DNA from: Lineus longissimus
Lineage: Eukaryota; Nemertea; Pilidiophora; Heteronemertea; Lineidae
DNA: 64,000 bases
Direction: 5' to 3'
NCBI RefSeq assembly: GCF_910592395.1
Contig: NC_088312.1
Span: 11,906,001 to 11,970,000, forward strand
Positions within the stretch are counted from its first letter, which is position 1. The number at the start of each line of letters is the position of its first letter. Below, piece after piece: positions 23,558 to 35,600 of the stretch. Below the pieces are notes generated by a model, which did not search any database, had not been told where the DNA came from, and saw only the letters and a program-made list of their open reading frames with translations. Made by a program: the position numbers and the translations under genes.

Positions 23558-24120
23558 CATGAAAGAACTTTTCCAAGTGGAGAGTGGAGGCAGAAAAATA
23601 ACATTCATGGCCTGATCAGAAAAAGCGAGTCTATCAAGAATCGCACTGTAACGGTTCTTCTCATTCATTCAGCAACATGTCAACGTCATATTACAAGGGT
23701 TAATCCTTGCTAAGCAGTTGGTTACTGAGACACGCACAACAATATCATTGGCAAAGTTGGTCTTTTGGACAGAGCAACTGGTAAACGGCGAGTGGGTGTT
23801 ACCATGGCGACATGTCATTTATATCTTTGCTAATAGTAAATATTTCTTTTGGGTTTGGCATGAAAGGTTGTATTTCCTTGATTGTTATAAACAGGGTAAA
23901 TAAGGGGGTTTGTCCTAATTTAGTTGGATAAATTTGGGAAGCATTATTTAAGGAGAGACAAATAAATATCAATGATTGTTACAAAACCATCAAAATGATG
24001 AGACAGTTGCGTTGAGTCAATGAAGACACAGATGGTCTTATGTGAATTCTTTTTTAAATTTTGTTTTGTCTTTTCATACCAAAAGACCATATCTATATGA
24101 CCTCACTCCTTCTGACAAGA
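23558..24120. other. intron 1: nothing recognised
   Basis: No features supported. Confidence 0.4.
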
Positions 24121-24124
24121 TTAA

Positions 24125-24349
24125 GGGTTGACCACAGGCACCACCATTTTGCCTAGAAATTGTAATCCAAAAGCAATTAAAACTCTTTCGAACCGAAGTG
24201 AATGCACATTTCAAGGGTGGGAGCCTGAGCTTTGTTTTCCAGACAACAGCCTCCCAGGTATTAGATGGGCATTCATTTCATTTTGAAGGAGTTCTAATTA
24301 CTTTAGGATGTCAAGTTCTAGCCAAAATGGTGGTACCTATGGTCAACCC
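24125..24349. repeat. TTAA-flanked MITE, GGGTTGACC family, copy 1
   Basis: TTAA on both sides (24121-24124, 24350-24353). Ends GGGTTGACCACAGGCACCAC and GTGGTACCTATGGTCAACCC are inverted; the interior is also a broad palindrome. Copies at 38841 and 59387, and an end near 46868-46902. Confidence 0.75.
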
Positions 24350-24839
24350 TTAACCACCTTATAAACAAGATATATCTATTGGTGTTACCTGCAATAGTTA
24401 TTGCAGAAATGAGCAATGAAAATATCGCTTGTCTGTGGGTAAAACCAGAGAATAGCTAGATTTGAAATCAATGGTAATTCACAGCAATGGCTGATTGTTT
24501 TGCAGGGACCTGCAGTGATCACCGCATACAAATGATTTTTGTCTCACAGGATAATTATCGCAGGTTGCTGCAACAGAAATATCTCGTTTGCCGGCGCTTA
24601 AGTCTAACGATGTGGAACACCTCATTACCCGCAGACATCCCAGCTTAACCTAACCTTACACATCGCACAGTGCAGTCAAAAACGACCACAGATAAATGAA
24701 GCAAAGCTTTGTTGACGGACAAGAATCTCGATCGAGTATTTGCAAGGCTATCGGTTAAGAATAATGACTATTTATCTTAATCTTGATGCGTCTTTTTTCC
24801 ATCATTTATGTCTTTGATGGAAGTTGAAGTGTTCTTCAA

Positions 24840-25270
24840 TCAGTGGCTGGATCCTGAAAAAAAATCTAGAGCAGTTTCTAAAAGTGCAAATTACCATGAT
24901 CAAATTGTCATTACCATGATCAAATGGCGACTGGCTTCCTGATCAAATCCTGAGCAGTTCCTAAAAGTGTACATCACCATAGTCAAACACAATCCTGATC
25001 AAATCTAGATCTAGAGTAGTTTCTGAAGGTGAATATTCCCATGGTCAAATGGTGGCTGGATTCCTGATCAAATCGAGAGCAGTTCCTGAAAGTGCAATTT
25101 ACCATGATCAAATTGTTACTGGATTCCTGATCAAATCTAGTGCTGTTCCTAAAAGTGCACTCCCATGATCAAACGGTGACAAGATTCCTTATCAGATCTA
25201 GGGCAGTCCAATAAAGTGCACATGATCAGGCTGTGACTGGGTTCTTGCACTTTTCCTTGCTGAAACAGTG
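24840..25270. repeat. degenerate ~61-bp tandem array, about six units
   Basis: Units share CTGATCAAATC, GAGCAGTTCCTAAAAGTGCA, CCATGATCAAA and GACTGGATTC, with substitutions and indels. No coding frame is kept. Confidence 0.65.
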
Positions 25271-26101
25271 GCTGGATTGCTGTAAGAAGTAGAGCAGTTC
25301 CTTACGGACATATCTGCTGGTGCAACCAAAATGGAGCCTTTCCTTTGTTACAATCTGTTTGCTGCTGGCAACTACAGTAAACTTCTTTCTCCTCCGAGAT
25401 CATATCCGAATCGCATTTACAAATGTCATTGCTCATGGGCACTTTCGACTTTCAAATAAGGAGAATGTATCGAACAGCTAAATGTTTGGAAAAAAAGGAA
25501 GCGCTAATGAAGCAACTCAAAGAAGTCCATTCAAATTGTTAGAAAGTTTTCAAATTGCCTGGAGTGCTTTGGACGTTTCGATGGCAAATTGAAACAGAAT
25601 GTCTCATTGAAGATGAATCAATCTTATACATGTACTAGCTAAACTGGATATAGGTAGCGTTAATTAGCGACTCACGGTTATCGCAATACATGGGACAAAT
25701 GTGATGGTGACTCAGCTTAAAGCGACTGCATGGTTAAAACATTTCTCTGGCCAGGAGAAAAAAGTCCGTAAAAACCCAGGTGGGATCCTGACCATTTTCT
25801 TCCCACTTTGTTGAGGCCGATGCTGTCATGACAAGACTGCCAGACCAAACAGTACCAGGCTGTGTGGAAGTCAATACATGAGTTTCATGACGTTGTCAAG
25901 CTTCTCAGGGCATGCGCACTGGCTGGTTGGAAGAAGGCGTTTGTTCAATGCATTTCAAGGTATTCCAGGCCGGCAGTTTAGCACGTTGGAAATAACGCAT
26001 TGATAATGCCCGAATTCTTTACTCCAAAATTCAGCCAGTTCCATCAAGTCGATCTTGACAATTTTGGATTCCAAAACTACTGGAAATGTTTTCCAACCAA
26101 A
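25271..26101. other. intron 1: nothing recognised
   Basis: No features supported. Confidence 0.4.
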
Positions 26102-26246
26102 GCCCAGTTGTTCAAAAGGACGAAAGTCACGTTATCTCTAACGGTTATGTTAAGTAAGGATGTTCTCTTTCAGTTAAACTCACTCAAACTTTCACGTTAA
26201 GACTTAACGTCTCCGTTAAATCTAACGTTGTTTTGAACAACTCAGC
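26102..26246. repeat. MITE with GTTGTTCAAAAGG ends, copy 1
   Basis: Left GCCCAGTTGTTCAAAAGGAC and right TTGTTTTGAACAACTCAGC are inverted; the interior carries repeated TAACGTTA-like palindromes. A second copy is at 27131-27255. Confidence 0.65.
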
Positions 26247-26439
26247 CTCGGAGGACAGCGCATGCTTGACGTGCGTAGCGCTGAGCTTGAAATCTGGCGT
26301 TGTACAGGATGTTACGTCATGAAGGTCATGTATACATCATGCAAGCCTGCAGCTAGGTATGCATGTCTTAGCAATGTACATGTATGCAGGACCCCAATGT
26401 GTGTGTGATTTCGATCACTGCAGTGAAAGCTGCACACAG

Positions 26440-26506
26440 GTTGCGTGTACATTGCACATACATTTAACATATGCAAATTTATGGATGTCAATTGCGATTG
26501 GAACTG
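26440..26506. repeat. TA-type MITE, CAGTCCAAATCAC family, right-end fragment
   Basis: Ends GGATGTCAATTGCGATTGG then AACTGTA, matching the right end of the copies at 19689 and 51510. Confidence 0.5.
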
Positions 26507-27130
26507 TATTCACCTTATTGATTTGCCTTCTAGGTGCTCTAGGGTTGCTGAGATTAACTAATATTGTCACACATATCCTATTCAAAGTACCCTAATGTAT
26601 TCATCAGTTTTATTTTGTCCTTGGGAAGGGCATTTGCCTCAAGGAGAACAATATGGTCTGCAACCTTTGCAAATACTCTTATTATGGTTGGAGGATGTTG
26701 TAAAAGATGATTCTGGGCAAAGATTCTCATGCGAAAACTGACATGCATCATTTTAGGATCACATTTCGATTGGACCAAATGTTATGATGCTGATAATAGG
26801 TATCTATTGTTCTTGAGAAGGAAATCTCTGGGGTCTCTCACCTTGCCGATTCTCATGTTTCGGCTATTGTTCATCAAAAACGAGTCTGGCTTTAAGCTAT
26901 TGTGCATTATCAGCTTGCATATGATATCACCGCCACTGGAAGACCACTGGCAGCTATAAGCTATTGATGTGTTTTGTCGTTTAGAATGCCATTTGCCTTG
27001 AAGAGAACAGTGGGTCTGTAGACTTTGCAGATACCGGTATTATGGTGTAGGGGTGTTGAAAAGGAGGAATGCATGTCATACATTATGAAAGAGGATTGCT
27101 ATCTCTATAATCCTTAGAAAGTGATCTCAG

Positions 27131-27255
27131 GGCCCGTTGTTCAAAAGGTCAAAATCCAAAAATACATAACGTAACATTTGGAGGTTTAACAAGGTTTAAG
27201 GTGAAATGTTAAGATAACATCATGTTAAGTCATGGGATTTCGAACAACTGGGTCC
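27131..27255. repeat. MITE with GTTGTTCAAAAGG ends, copy 2
   Basis: GGCCCGTTGTTCAAAAGG at the left and TTTCGAACAACTGGGTCC at the right. Inserted within the 26.6-28.1 kb tandem array. Confidence 0.65.
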
Positions 27256-27492
27256 TGGGGTGTTTCAGTTTGCAGATTCTCATGTTTTGGCGATAGGCCG
27301 TTAAAGCGAGTTCCCCTTAACCAAGCATCATTACATTTGGCTCACGTGGTATCACCATAGGAACAACAGAAATTGATTTATTTGGTCCTTGAAAAGAACA
27401 CTTGCCTCAAAGAGTACAAGAGTCTGTAACTATCACAGATACTTGTATCATTGTTGTAGGATGTTAAAAAGGAGAACTGCTATAACTGGCTA

Positions 27493-27601
27493 ATATTTAT
27501 AAAGACTAGTAAATGCTTTTACTACAGTTTTCTACAGAGATGGCTAGTGTAAATGTACATGAAGTTTGAAGTAAAAGCATTTACTAGTCTTTTATAAATA
27601 T
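27493..27601. repeat. hairpin MITE with ACTAGTAAATGCTTTTACT ends, copy 1
   Basis: Arms GACTAGTAAATGCTTTTACT and its exact complement are separated by about 46 bp. The pairing continues outward through ATATTTATAAA with one extra base. A second copy with the same core arms is at 41892-41974. Confidence 0.75.
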
Positions 27602-28110
27602 CATCAATTTTCCATTATTCAATCACGTGATGTTTCTATAGGAAACCAGTAATGCTTATGATAGATATCTGTTGTCTTTGAGCAGGGTCTCTCACATTGC
27701 AGATTCTAATATGTTGGCATCCAAGGTCCCTGAGGAGGCTCACGGTTTGTTTGAAAAAGCGCGTGACAATTGGTTTCAGAGGGGCACCTTTGCAAGTCTC
27801 TTCAAATAGAAACTAGAAAAATTTGCCTCAGTGAGGAAGATATTTCATGGGCACCAAGGCAAAAGGGCAGGGCACAATGGCAATTGTCTCTATTGCCTCA
27901 GTGAGTTTTTAGCCCAGACTCAGTTAGCATATTTTGTAACACTTTGTTCTTCCACAATACAAATTAACATACTGGAGTTGTCATGCCAAAGCCTTGGGGG
28001 TCAAGATGGCATTTTGATTTCGGTCTGTTGCGATCCTAGGAATGCTTGAGATGTATCATTATCGGCTAACGTACGTGTTATCGCCATAGGAACACCAGAA
28101 ACGTTTATAA

Positions 28111-28569
28111 TGGACGGCTGATGCTGGCACAATCGAGTGCTAAAAGTTTGCGACATGGGAGCACTGGGTATCGATTATCGTAGGGCACACGCTCGGAGAC
28201 GGAGGATGATCTCAAAACCAGTCGAATGTACCTCCCTTCGGGCATTTCTGTCTGGTACTTTCTTTAAATTACTCGGAGGAAACTTAGTTCATGACTATAT
28301 TAATCACTCTGGAGCTCCAAGGAATTGCAGTCGGATTTGCCACTCATCTTCTCTCTACTGATAGCGCTTTTGCTGCGGCAGCCACTTTTTAGCCGGCGCC
28401 GCCATGTGCTGACAACTGATACCAGTGATGAACAGAGGAGCTTTCTTTTATCGGAACTGTCGAAACTATTCCAAAGTGTTGCCATATATATATGATCAGG
28501 ATGAAACTTATTATCCTTGAGTACGTTTGGCGTGAGAGAGGGTGCGATCAAGTGCTAGTGCAGGGACAT
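28111..28569. other. intron 1: nothing recognised
   Basis: Slightly GC-richer than its surroundings but no coherent frame or element ends. Confidence 0.35.
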
Positions 28570-28684
28570 GAAGAAGGGCATGACGTGCTATGCACATCAT
28601 GTTCACGGTATGGGACCCGATACATGACGTGGTTTGCACGTCATGTTCACAATATGGGACCAGATACATGACGTGCTATGCACC
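28570..28684. repeat. ~54-bp tandem repeat, about 2.2 units
   Basis: CATGACGTGCTATGCAC, ATCATGTTCACGGTATGGGA and CCGATACATGACGTGGTTTG repeat in order. Each unit carries TGACGTG (half-CRE/E-box-like) as a by-product. Confidence 0.6.
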
Positions 28685-29151
28685 TCGCCTAAAGCGAAAG
28701 AATTAAAGAATTACAGGCAGGAGCTAAGATGGTCAGAATGATGGTCTCCACTAGGAGATGACTACTATACAGAGATAGAGATCTGGGTCAGTTTTACATT
28801 GGGACATTGTACAAGTTGTAGGGTAAACATATTAAAAGTGCTCATGCACATCGAAACACCTGGCAACATTGTGTAAATCTGGCTCCTTCCTCCTGCCTAT
28901 AGTCTCCCTTTAAGAGGATGATTGGTCGTGCCTGCAAGATTTCACGTGTTATGCAGTTAAAAAAGGTGTTGATCCAACGTGCCTTTGATCCAAACACAAA
29001 CTGAAAAAAAAAAAATGTGAATCACTTTTTTCTTATTTTTCCATCAAGATCAAGGGTGTTAGATTCTTAATTTTCCTTCATGTTCTTCAGTTTAATTCAA
29101 GATTGGTTCTCGGCTTAGTTTAAGCTTACATTATTGGTTTACTCTACTTTC
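28685..29151. other. intron 1: nothing recognised except a MITE end
   Basis: TGCCTATAGTCTCCCTTTAA near 28900 is the right end of the family at 8985-9378; its left partner was not found. Confidence 0.4.
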
Positions 29152-29350
29152 ACCGATCTAAGACCGCTGTATTACTGTGAAATCCACACTACGGCCAAGC
29201 AGGAACATGATGTCATTACAAGAGACAAAATGGATCCAGTGTCTTTCATGTTTTGAACAATAACTGAACATAGGAGTGTAATTGGAATACCATGTATGTA
29301 ATCTTACTTGAGTTAAATTCAGGAACGATCTTAGATCTGTGAAACTAGAG
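29152..29350. repeat. TA-flanked MITE, CTCTAG family, copy 5
   Basis: Left CTCTACTTTCACCGATCTAA, right CTTAGATCTGTGAAACTAGAG, inverted, TA on both sides. Confidence 0.65.
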
Positions 29351-29747
29351 TATTATCGGAAAATGATAATGGCTATTGCTAATTTCTGGTAGCGTGAGGC
29401 CGAAGAAAACAGTCTTGTTTGGGAGAGGCTCTGTCAATTTTCTTTCCAGGTTGAAGACCAGGTTCGTGTCTTCAAAATTGGAAATTTATAAGTCCCATTT
29501 AACACTTTGTTTATTTCCAAGAGGCGAATCTAAGACTTAAAGAAGAAAGGGACTTGTACCATCCCTAACCTTCAGACCTTCATGGTGGATGCAAAGATTT
29601 TCTCAAAATGTAGAAATTTCAAGGCCAATTCTAAAGATTTTTCGGAAATAAGGGGGCCGGGCCTGTTTCCAGTAAGCAAAGGACATTGTGATATCTACCA
29701 GCATGGCTTACCCATTCCTACAACACCATATCCCATTTTCTTTGCAG
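29351..29747. other. end of intron 1
   Basis: AT-rich, ends in the polypyrimidine tract and CAG acceptor of exon 2. Confidence 0.6.
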
Positions 29748-29929
29748 ACTCTGGGCAGAGATCTTCAAGGTGACAGCCAATGAAGGTGAGCTGGGATGGG
29801 AGCGCGTCTCGGAGGACGTGGTGCCGGTCAACATCACGTGCATACAGGATAACCCGGGCACGGTGTTCCAGGTGACCGCGTACAGCCGACACGTGGAAAA
29901 GATATTCGATACAAGACTAGTCCAACCAG
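29748..29929 (+). CDS. sif: still life/TIAM-like Rac-GEF, exon 2: first half of the WH1/EVH1 domain
   Basis: The acceptor TTTCTTTGCAG ends at 29747 and the donor AG|GTAAGAAT begins at 29930. Exactly 60 whole codons are read between split codons, with no stop. The peptide starts LWAEIFKV, contains PVNITCIQD and ends DTRLVQP. This is the beginning of the WH1 domain of SIF-type exchange factors as I remember it, including the aromatic LWAE strand. WH1 domains bind proline-rich partners. Known SIF proteins carry PH, RBD, PDZ and DH-PH modules further downstream, outside this window. The exon enters in phase from 1866 and leaves with one base of a Gly codon, completed at 44823. Codon use is more GC-rich than the flanking intron. 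Confidence 0.9.
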
Positions 29930-30014
29930 GTAAGAATCATACTATTCTTTTGGAAATATATTTCTTCTTCTTCCCCTTCTTCAGCGTTCGCTCTGCACTT
30001 GGAGGTGATTTTCT

Positions 30015-30345
30015 GTCGGGAGTATTCCTCATCCAAGGGGGATGAGCATTTATGCATGACACTACGGTTATGCGCCAATTGGGTTTATTGGCCTTGTGAA
30101 TCCGACTTCACGCAATTACTCATGTATCTCACTTGATAGGGTCTTTAACCTGCCCTGGCATAGACACCGGATACAAGGAACCTCGGTTTTAAGTCTCATT
30201 CAAAGGACTGTGAGGAGCCAGGAATTGTAGTCCCTTGAACGCCACGCCGGTTCATTCAGAAATACAATCCTGGGATCTCCCCGGGATTGAACCCGGACCC
30301 TATTGCGTGGTAGCCAGCAGTGTTAACCACTAGGATATATATTTA
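30015..30345 (-). mobile_element. SINE-like repeat with reverse tRNA-like end
   Basis: GTATTCCTCATCCAAGG and CGCCAATTGGGTTTATTGG repeat the body seen at 23.2 kb. At 30280-30340 the reverse complement has a box-B-like GGGTTCAATCCCG and an A-box-like region. Two repeats may be joined here. Confidence 0.45.
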
Positions 30346-32344
30346 TGTTTTGTAATTTATTCTTGTTGATGCTGCGTAGTCATTTCAGTCTAAGCGATAT
30401 TGCTTTACTTTCAGACTTATAAAAATTTAGGTGACAAGGCAGCAAATACTGCTTGAAGTTTAGAATGCTTGATGGTACAATGTATGCTGAGGGTTATATC
30501 ATCTCTATTAAAAACACCGTCTTCCTAAAGAACTGTTAAAACGGATTCCTTCCTTAGGAAATCAGGCTTCTAATCAATACTCATTGACCTTGAAGCGCAA
30601 ACCCACAATTTAGGGTGGCAATCACTCATACATTTTCAGCTTTCTCAGCGCGAACCCTCTCAAGTATTACGCCACTGTTTTTGTGCTGACCAAGATCAAC
30701 CAATATCATATTTATTTATAATCATTCTTATCACGTAATAAGACTTCCACTGTCTCTATGGCATTTCCAGACGTCTCATATATAACAATATAATACCAAA
30801 TTTGATCTTCTGGCATTTGACATCAACTCACATAAGTCGATCGTGTCTTCTTTCACCCCGGTAGAAACATGAAATAAGACGCCAACCATAAATAGATTTG
30901 TATCAACTTTCTACATTTTTCATTAGTTTCTCGTTTCATCTTCCCTTAATGACGTCATTGAAATATTTTCTGGCCTAATTTTGTTGTCCTCGTAACGTCG
31001 CTTGTGAGGATAAATATTGATCGAGACGATGAGGGCAAGCAAAGATTTCACGGTATTGCCATCTTTTGAATTTTCTTTGTACCAGGTTTGAGGTTTAGGA
31101 CGTTGATGACTGAGAGTGGAGACGGTGGTACAGGGCGATGCATGCCGATCTACCGTCGTTGTGCGTATATCCATCCTTCACCGCCGATAACACCCCCCTG
31201 ATCGGCTGTCCGAAGGGCTGTACCTCTATTGGTAGTCTCCCTACATTCCCTTCCTTTCCCACGCGTCCATGTCACGACAACACTAACATTACACTCACTT
31301 GTGGTTGTCGCACGAGAATTACGCACTGAAAGCCATCATAATTGAAGACCAGGTGTTCAATGAGTAACGGCTCAAGGGATGCTGACCTGACCCAAATGCA
31401 CAGTGCATGTTTTATAGAAGAAGGGCAACCTGATATTGAGGTTGGCACTATCGTTTCAGTCCGTCATTCAATTACTTTGTGTCGAGCAATTTGATTGGCC
31501 ACCCTTTATGATGGTGCGTCTGACAGATTACCTGGCGGGAGTTATCAGCAGTGAAAGGAGGAGACTTTAGGACTGATATTCTGTGCCGATAAGTCGGCAT
31601 GGGGCGATGGGGACACAGTTAATTGTGGGAATACTCGAGTCTATAAAGTATTAGTCATGACAACAGAGTTGGGTTCTTTATAAAAAAAAACTTGACACAA
31701 ACTAAGCTCACTGTGCCTGGCATGGCAGATCCAAGGGGAGGGGCACAGTGAGCATGCACGCCCTCTTTTGTCAGGAAAGTCTTAAAAACTGACCATTAAA
31801 TGTTGAAAGTTTAAAAAGTCTTTAAAATTGACCAAGATTTTGAGTGTAAAGTGCCGAAGAATAGGTCTTTCTCTAAATGCTGGATATGCCCTGCCTATAT
31901 TTTCTCTTTAATGTTTGATGGTCCTTAAAATATACTTAGACCTGAGTGCTTATGTTAACGTGACCTTTCTTATCCTTTATAGCAAGCCGTAATCCCAGTA
32001 CGTGAATGTGTAATGCCATTCTTGAGACGTCCATGTTTACTACAGAAAGATGCTGCTCTTATGGTGTCTGAATTATTTATACATTATCCATTTTCCTCTC
32101 TAATATGTTGCCATGGCAATGAGACTGATGTTTTACTTTAAACCTTTCCTACTCATTTCTGTGTCACTGTATCTTCAGGCAAATCTTGTTTCAGAATTTT
32201 GTAAAGAGGATTATTAAATTCAATATTGGTTAACTTTATTTCAAAGATTTTTTTCAACGTTCTGAAATTTTGCTGTCAACTTCTTCTTCCTGAGTGTTCG
32301 CAGTGAAATTGGAGGAGGTGTTATTCTTTAGGAGTTAGTTAAAA
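30346..32344. other. intron 2: nothing recognised
   Basis: No gene or clear element ends. A worn TGCCTATA...TTTAA end lies near 31890. Confidence 0.4.
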
Positions 32345-32640
32345 AGTTAAAGTCGGCTGGCCGATTGCCTGAGCCCCAAACGACTCATGCGGCCGGAGCT
32401 TATCCTTAGCATTAAGCGACTAGGAGTATTACTCCCCCTGGATAGAAAGCTGGTCTATCGCAGGTTAACTTCCCAGGCACGCCAGGTACCCATTTACTCC
32501 AGGGTGGAGAGAAGCAAGTAGGGCTAAGTGCCTTGCCAAAAGACACAAAGATGGAACAGTGTTGATCCGTCTGAGTGTCGAACCTACGACCTCCTGGTTA
32601 TAAGCCCAACGCTCTAACCATTCTGCCACTGACATGACTC
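32345..32640 (-). mobile_element. tRNA-derived SINE, reverse orientation
   Basis: On the minus strand a tRNA-like head reads GGCAGAATGGTTAGAGCGTT, then AGGTCGTAGGTTCGACACTC. The body includes TGGGTACCTGGCGTGCCTGG and AGTCGCTTAATGCTAAGGA in the same sense. Confidence 0.65.
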
Positions 32641-35600
32641 ATGCCCCATAGTCTTAAGGAGGGCCTGTCCTAATTCCTGAAAGGCTATTTTGGCAGAATT
32701 CCACTGCAATATGACAACAAATCCTGTTGAAATCCAAACAGCAATCATAACTCATCCTGACATCCTGAAGAAAAAACCTTCTAGAATGCCTGCATCATAA
32801 CATTATTCCTTTATAATGTCCGAGTTCGGAGGCTGACTGTTACCAATATTGGTCCAGATGGCAGCAGTAGCAAGCTTCCAACATCAACTACAACTACTTG
32901 CTTCGATAACAAGTTTATAGATGGCATAGACTGCATTTCAAGACACCACGAGACACCTTTCACTTTGTGGTTGGCAAAGTGTAGTAAAGCTCAGCTCAGT
33001 TCTCTCTGGTCTGTTTCTGATATCTCATGCATATTTCGTTGTGGATGCCTTGGCAGACATGCTATTTTCTAATCAAACATGTCAAAGGTAATCGTGCCTT
33101 CTCAATACAATGCCCCTTTATCACTGTTTATTTCCTGTGTCTTAGTGGGTCTACAAAAGCCAGCATCAATGAAATGCTCAGAAATTGCTGTGAGACTCAT
33201 ATTGAATTCCGCCACATGGTTTTTTTGTGGACATGTCTAACTCTCCTTCAAAATCCTTATTGAAACACTTTTTTACCTTTTACTTAAAAACATCTTACTT
33301 GGAAAAATTCCTTTAAAAATTGGCCTCAACATTAAACTGAGCAGAAACTTACATTTGTTTTATTTTTATGCAACAAATTGTCATTGGCAATGAAAAAGCA
33401 TGTCCTTTGAACATTTCTCTTGATGAATATATAGTTCACATGATATTGTGCTATAAATCTTTAGCAAGGTTATACGAAAATAGAGTTTTATTAGACGCCC
33501 ACACCATTTTCACCCTGAGTGTAACAGGGACATTTCCTTAGTGTCATCAATTGGGTATAGTGGAGGACAGAACCTCCTTTTGTCATCTATTTTTTTTCTG
33601 CCAAGAATAGCAGAATAGCTAATGTGACAGAACAAAACGTGTGTGTGTCATTATTTTGGTTCACCCTGTATGTTGGCGATTTGTAAAACCCTTTGATCCT
33701 TTCTATTTGATGTTACACAGTGTGGTTGTAACACATGGTCCAAGGCTAAAAAAACTTTGAAATACATTGCACAGAAAGAACCTCTACATTATTTGTACTA
33801 TCCACATCACATAACTGTTGATAATAGCCATTTACTAGACAAATTCATGTCATTTGCAAGTACTGAGTGTTCCTAAAAACATGGCACACGACAGATGCAA
33901 GTTTTAAACGAATACGTCTTGTTTAAAGTGACTTATATGTAGACCTATGACCTAGCAGCAATAAGAATTCTGTTTTTTTCAAACCACGTTAAAATCGAGT
34001 AAAAATTTAGTCATCTTAAACACAAATTATTCAATTATGAAAATGTGCCCTGTTTTAAAACACACCCTGTACACTTAACAGTCGCGTTGCCTGAAATTGC
34101 TCCCTCTTTGAGCACTTTTACCATTATAGCTGAGAGTGATTGTTCACTGCTAGCAAAGCTAACCACACAATCCAGCTCTGAAAAAAAAAATGCTAAAAAT
34201 AGATCTAGTAAAAAACAACCTTGTTAGTATTTTTGCCAGGGTGTGATAGCAATGTTCAAGCATCTTATGTCATTGGTGATTATGCTATAGGATCATTCAT
34301 AGGTTATGGATGAATGTCAGTCTCTTATGTCATATTACGATATTGCTCCCTTTGAACGTTAACCGCTAGCTGTGGGTTATGGAAAGATGCTGACAGCGTG
34401 CTACAGATCCCTTTACCGAGACGAGACGCGTGGCAGTTCCGTTTGATCGATAAGCCTCGGAGGGGGTGCGTTTCAGTAGTTATCGATTCATCGGGTAAAT
34501 GTACGGAGAGTTATTACGTCTATTCGTGGACATTTAAAGGATTACTATCTCTGTGACCCAGAGAGAGCGTCAACATCATTTCTCAATTTGGATTTACCTA
34601 AGCGTCGTATTTCATGGGTAGTTTTTTGAGCGAAATATTATTTTTGCTGACAGTGATTTATCGGCGAGAATATAAGGCAGTGCATTTGTCAGGTTTGCAT
34701 CATTGACACTTTTAAAGCACAATTCCCTGTGAAAACTTCTTCGCATCATTTCTTGGCAGGGAGGTATAAGAACAATATTTGGATTAGATATAACACATTC
34801 ATCATGTTCATATTCGGTAAAATATATTGTTTTCGCTTAAATAAGCCTTCATTGAAGACTTTCTTTTGAACTTTGCCAGTCGGTTCAAATTTCTTCATGA
34901 TTTGGATAAACTAAAAGTATCATATATATTTGTATATATCTTCCGGAATTCTTTGATTCTGCTGGGAAATTATATATGCCAAGTTATATATTACCAACAG
35001 CAAGTCACATTGACGTCTTTGCTAGCAGTGGATGTGAAAGAACATGTGATGGTGATAACCAATTCGGTTTTAAAGTTCTGAGGAATGTTTTTTATTTCTT
35101 GATTGATTTCATAATCAGGTAGTGACAGATGTTATCTGTTTCTAAAGGAGATACTTTGCTCATCCAAGTCACTGACTGCCAGCACTTTGTGGGACTGATA
35201 ATTGTCTGAATTGTAGGAATATAATTTTCATTTAAAAGGATTACAAAAATTGGTAAGATTTGAAATTATTTGCAGTAATATTTAATTTCAGGTTTTGAAT
35301 GTGTATTGAGGATTTACCAGGTATCACAACCTTTTGTATTCTGGGCAAATCCAGCTTTGAAAAATGAGGGATCGAGGGCGGGGGAAGGGCAGTTCTAGAC
35401 AGTGACATCAATGGTAAATTTTCGAAGATTTTTCCCAAAAATCTGGGATTTCTTAATTTCAAAGACTTATCTCAAAATATGGGTGGCATGATCAGAGCCA
35501 ATTATTGTTATCAGTTGATAACTTACTGCAGGGTGTCCTCCATAGCTTAAAGTGTTAACTGCATATGGGAATAAAAAACTTGTTGTCCTCATAATCCATC

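Larger units (their letters stand above)
26590..28110. repeat. higher-order tandem array, ~0.4-kb degenerate units with MITE insertions
   Basis: The same sentence of sequence occurs three times, near 26610, 26970 and 27385: TTGTCCTTG..., GCCTCAAGGAGAACA, GGTCTGCAAC, TTTGCAAATACT, ATTATGGTTG, GTTGTAAAAG. Each is followed by GATTCTCATGTTT (about 26850, 27275, 27705) and then TGGTATCACCATAGGAAC-like text (about 26925, 27347, 28075). The second and third units are expanded by MITEs at 27131-27255 and 27493-27601. Confidence 0.65.

Noticed and set aside
28570-28684. CRE/E-box regulatory cluster
   Set aside because: The repeated TGACGTG is explained by a two-unit tandem duplication of about 54 bp.
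32560-32640. Possible minus-strand tRNA gene
   Set aside because: Same reasoning: it is the head of a reverse-oriented SINE whose body continues to about 32345.
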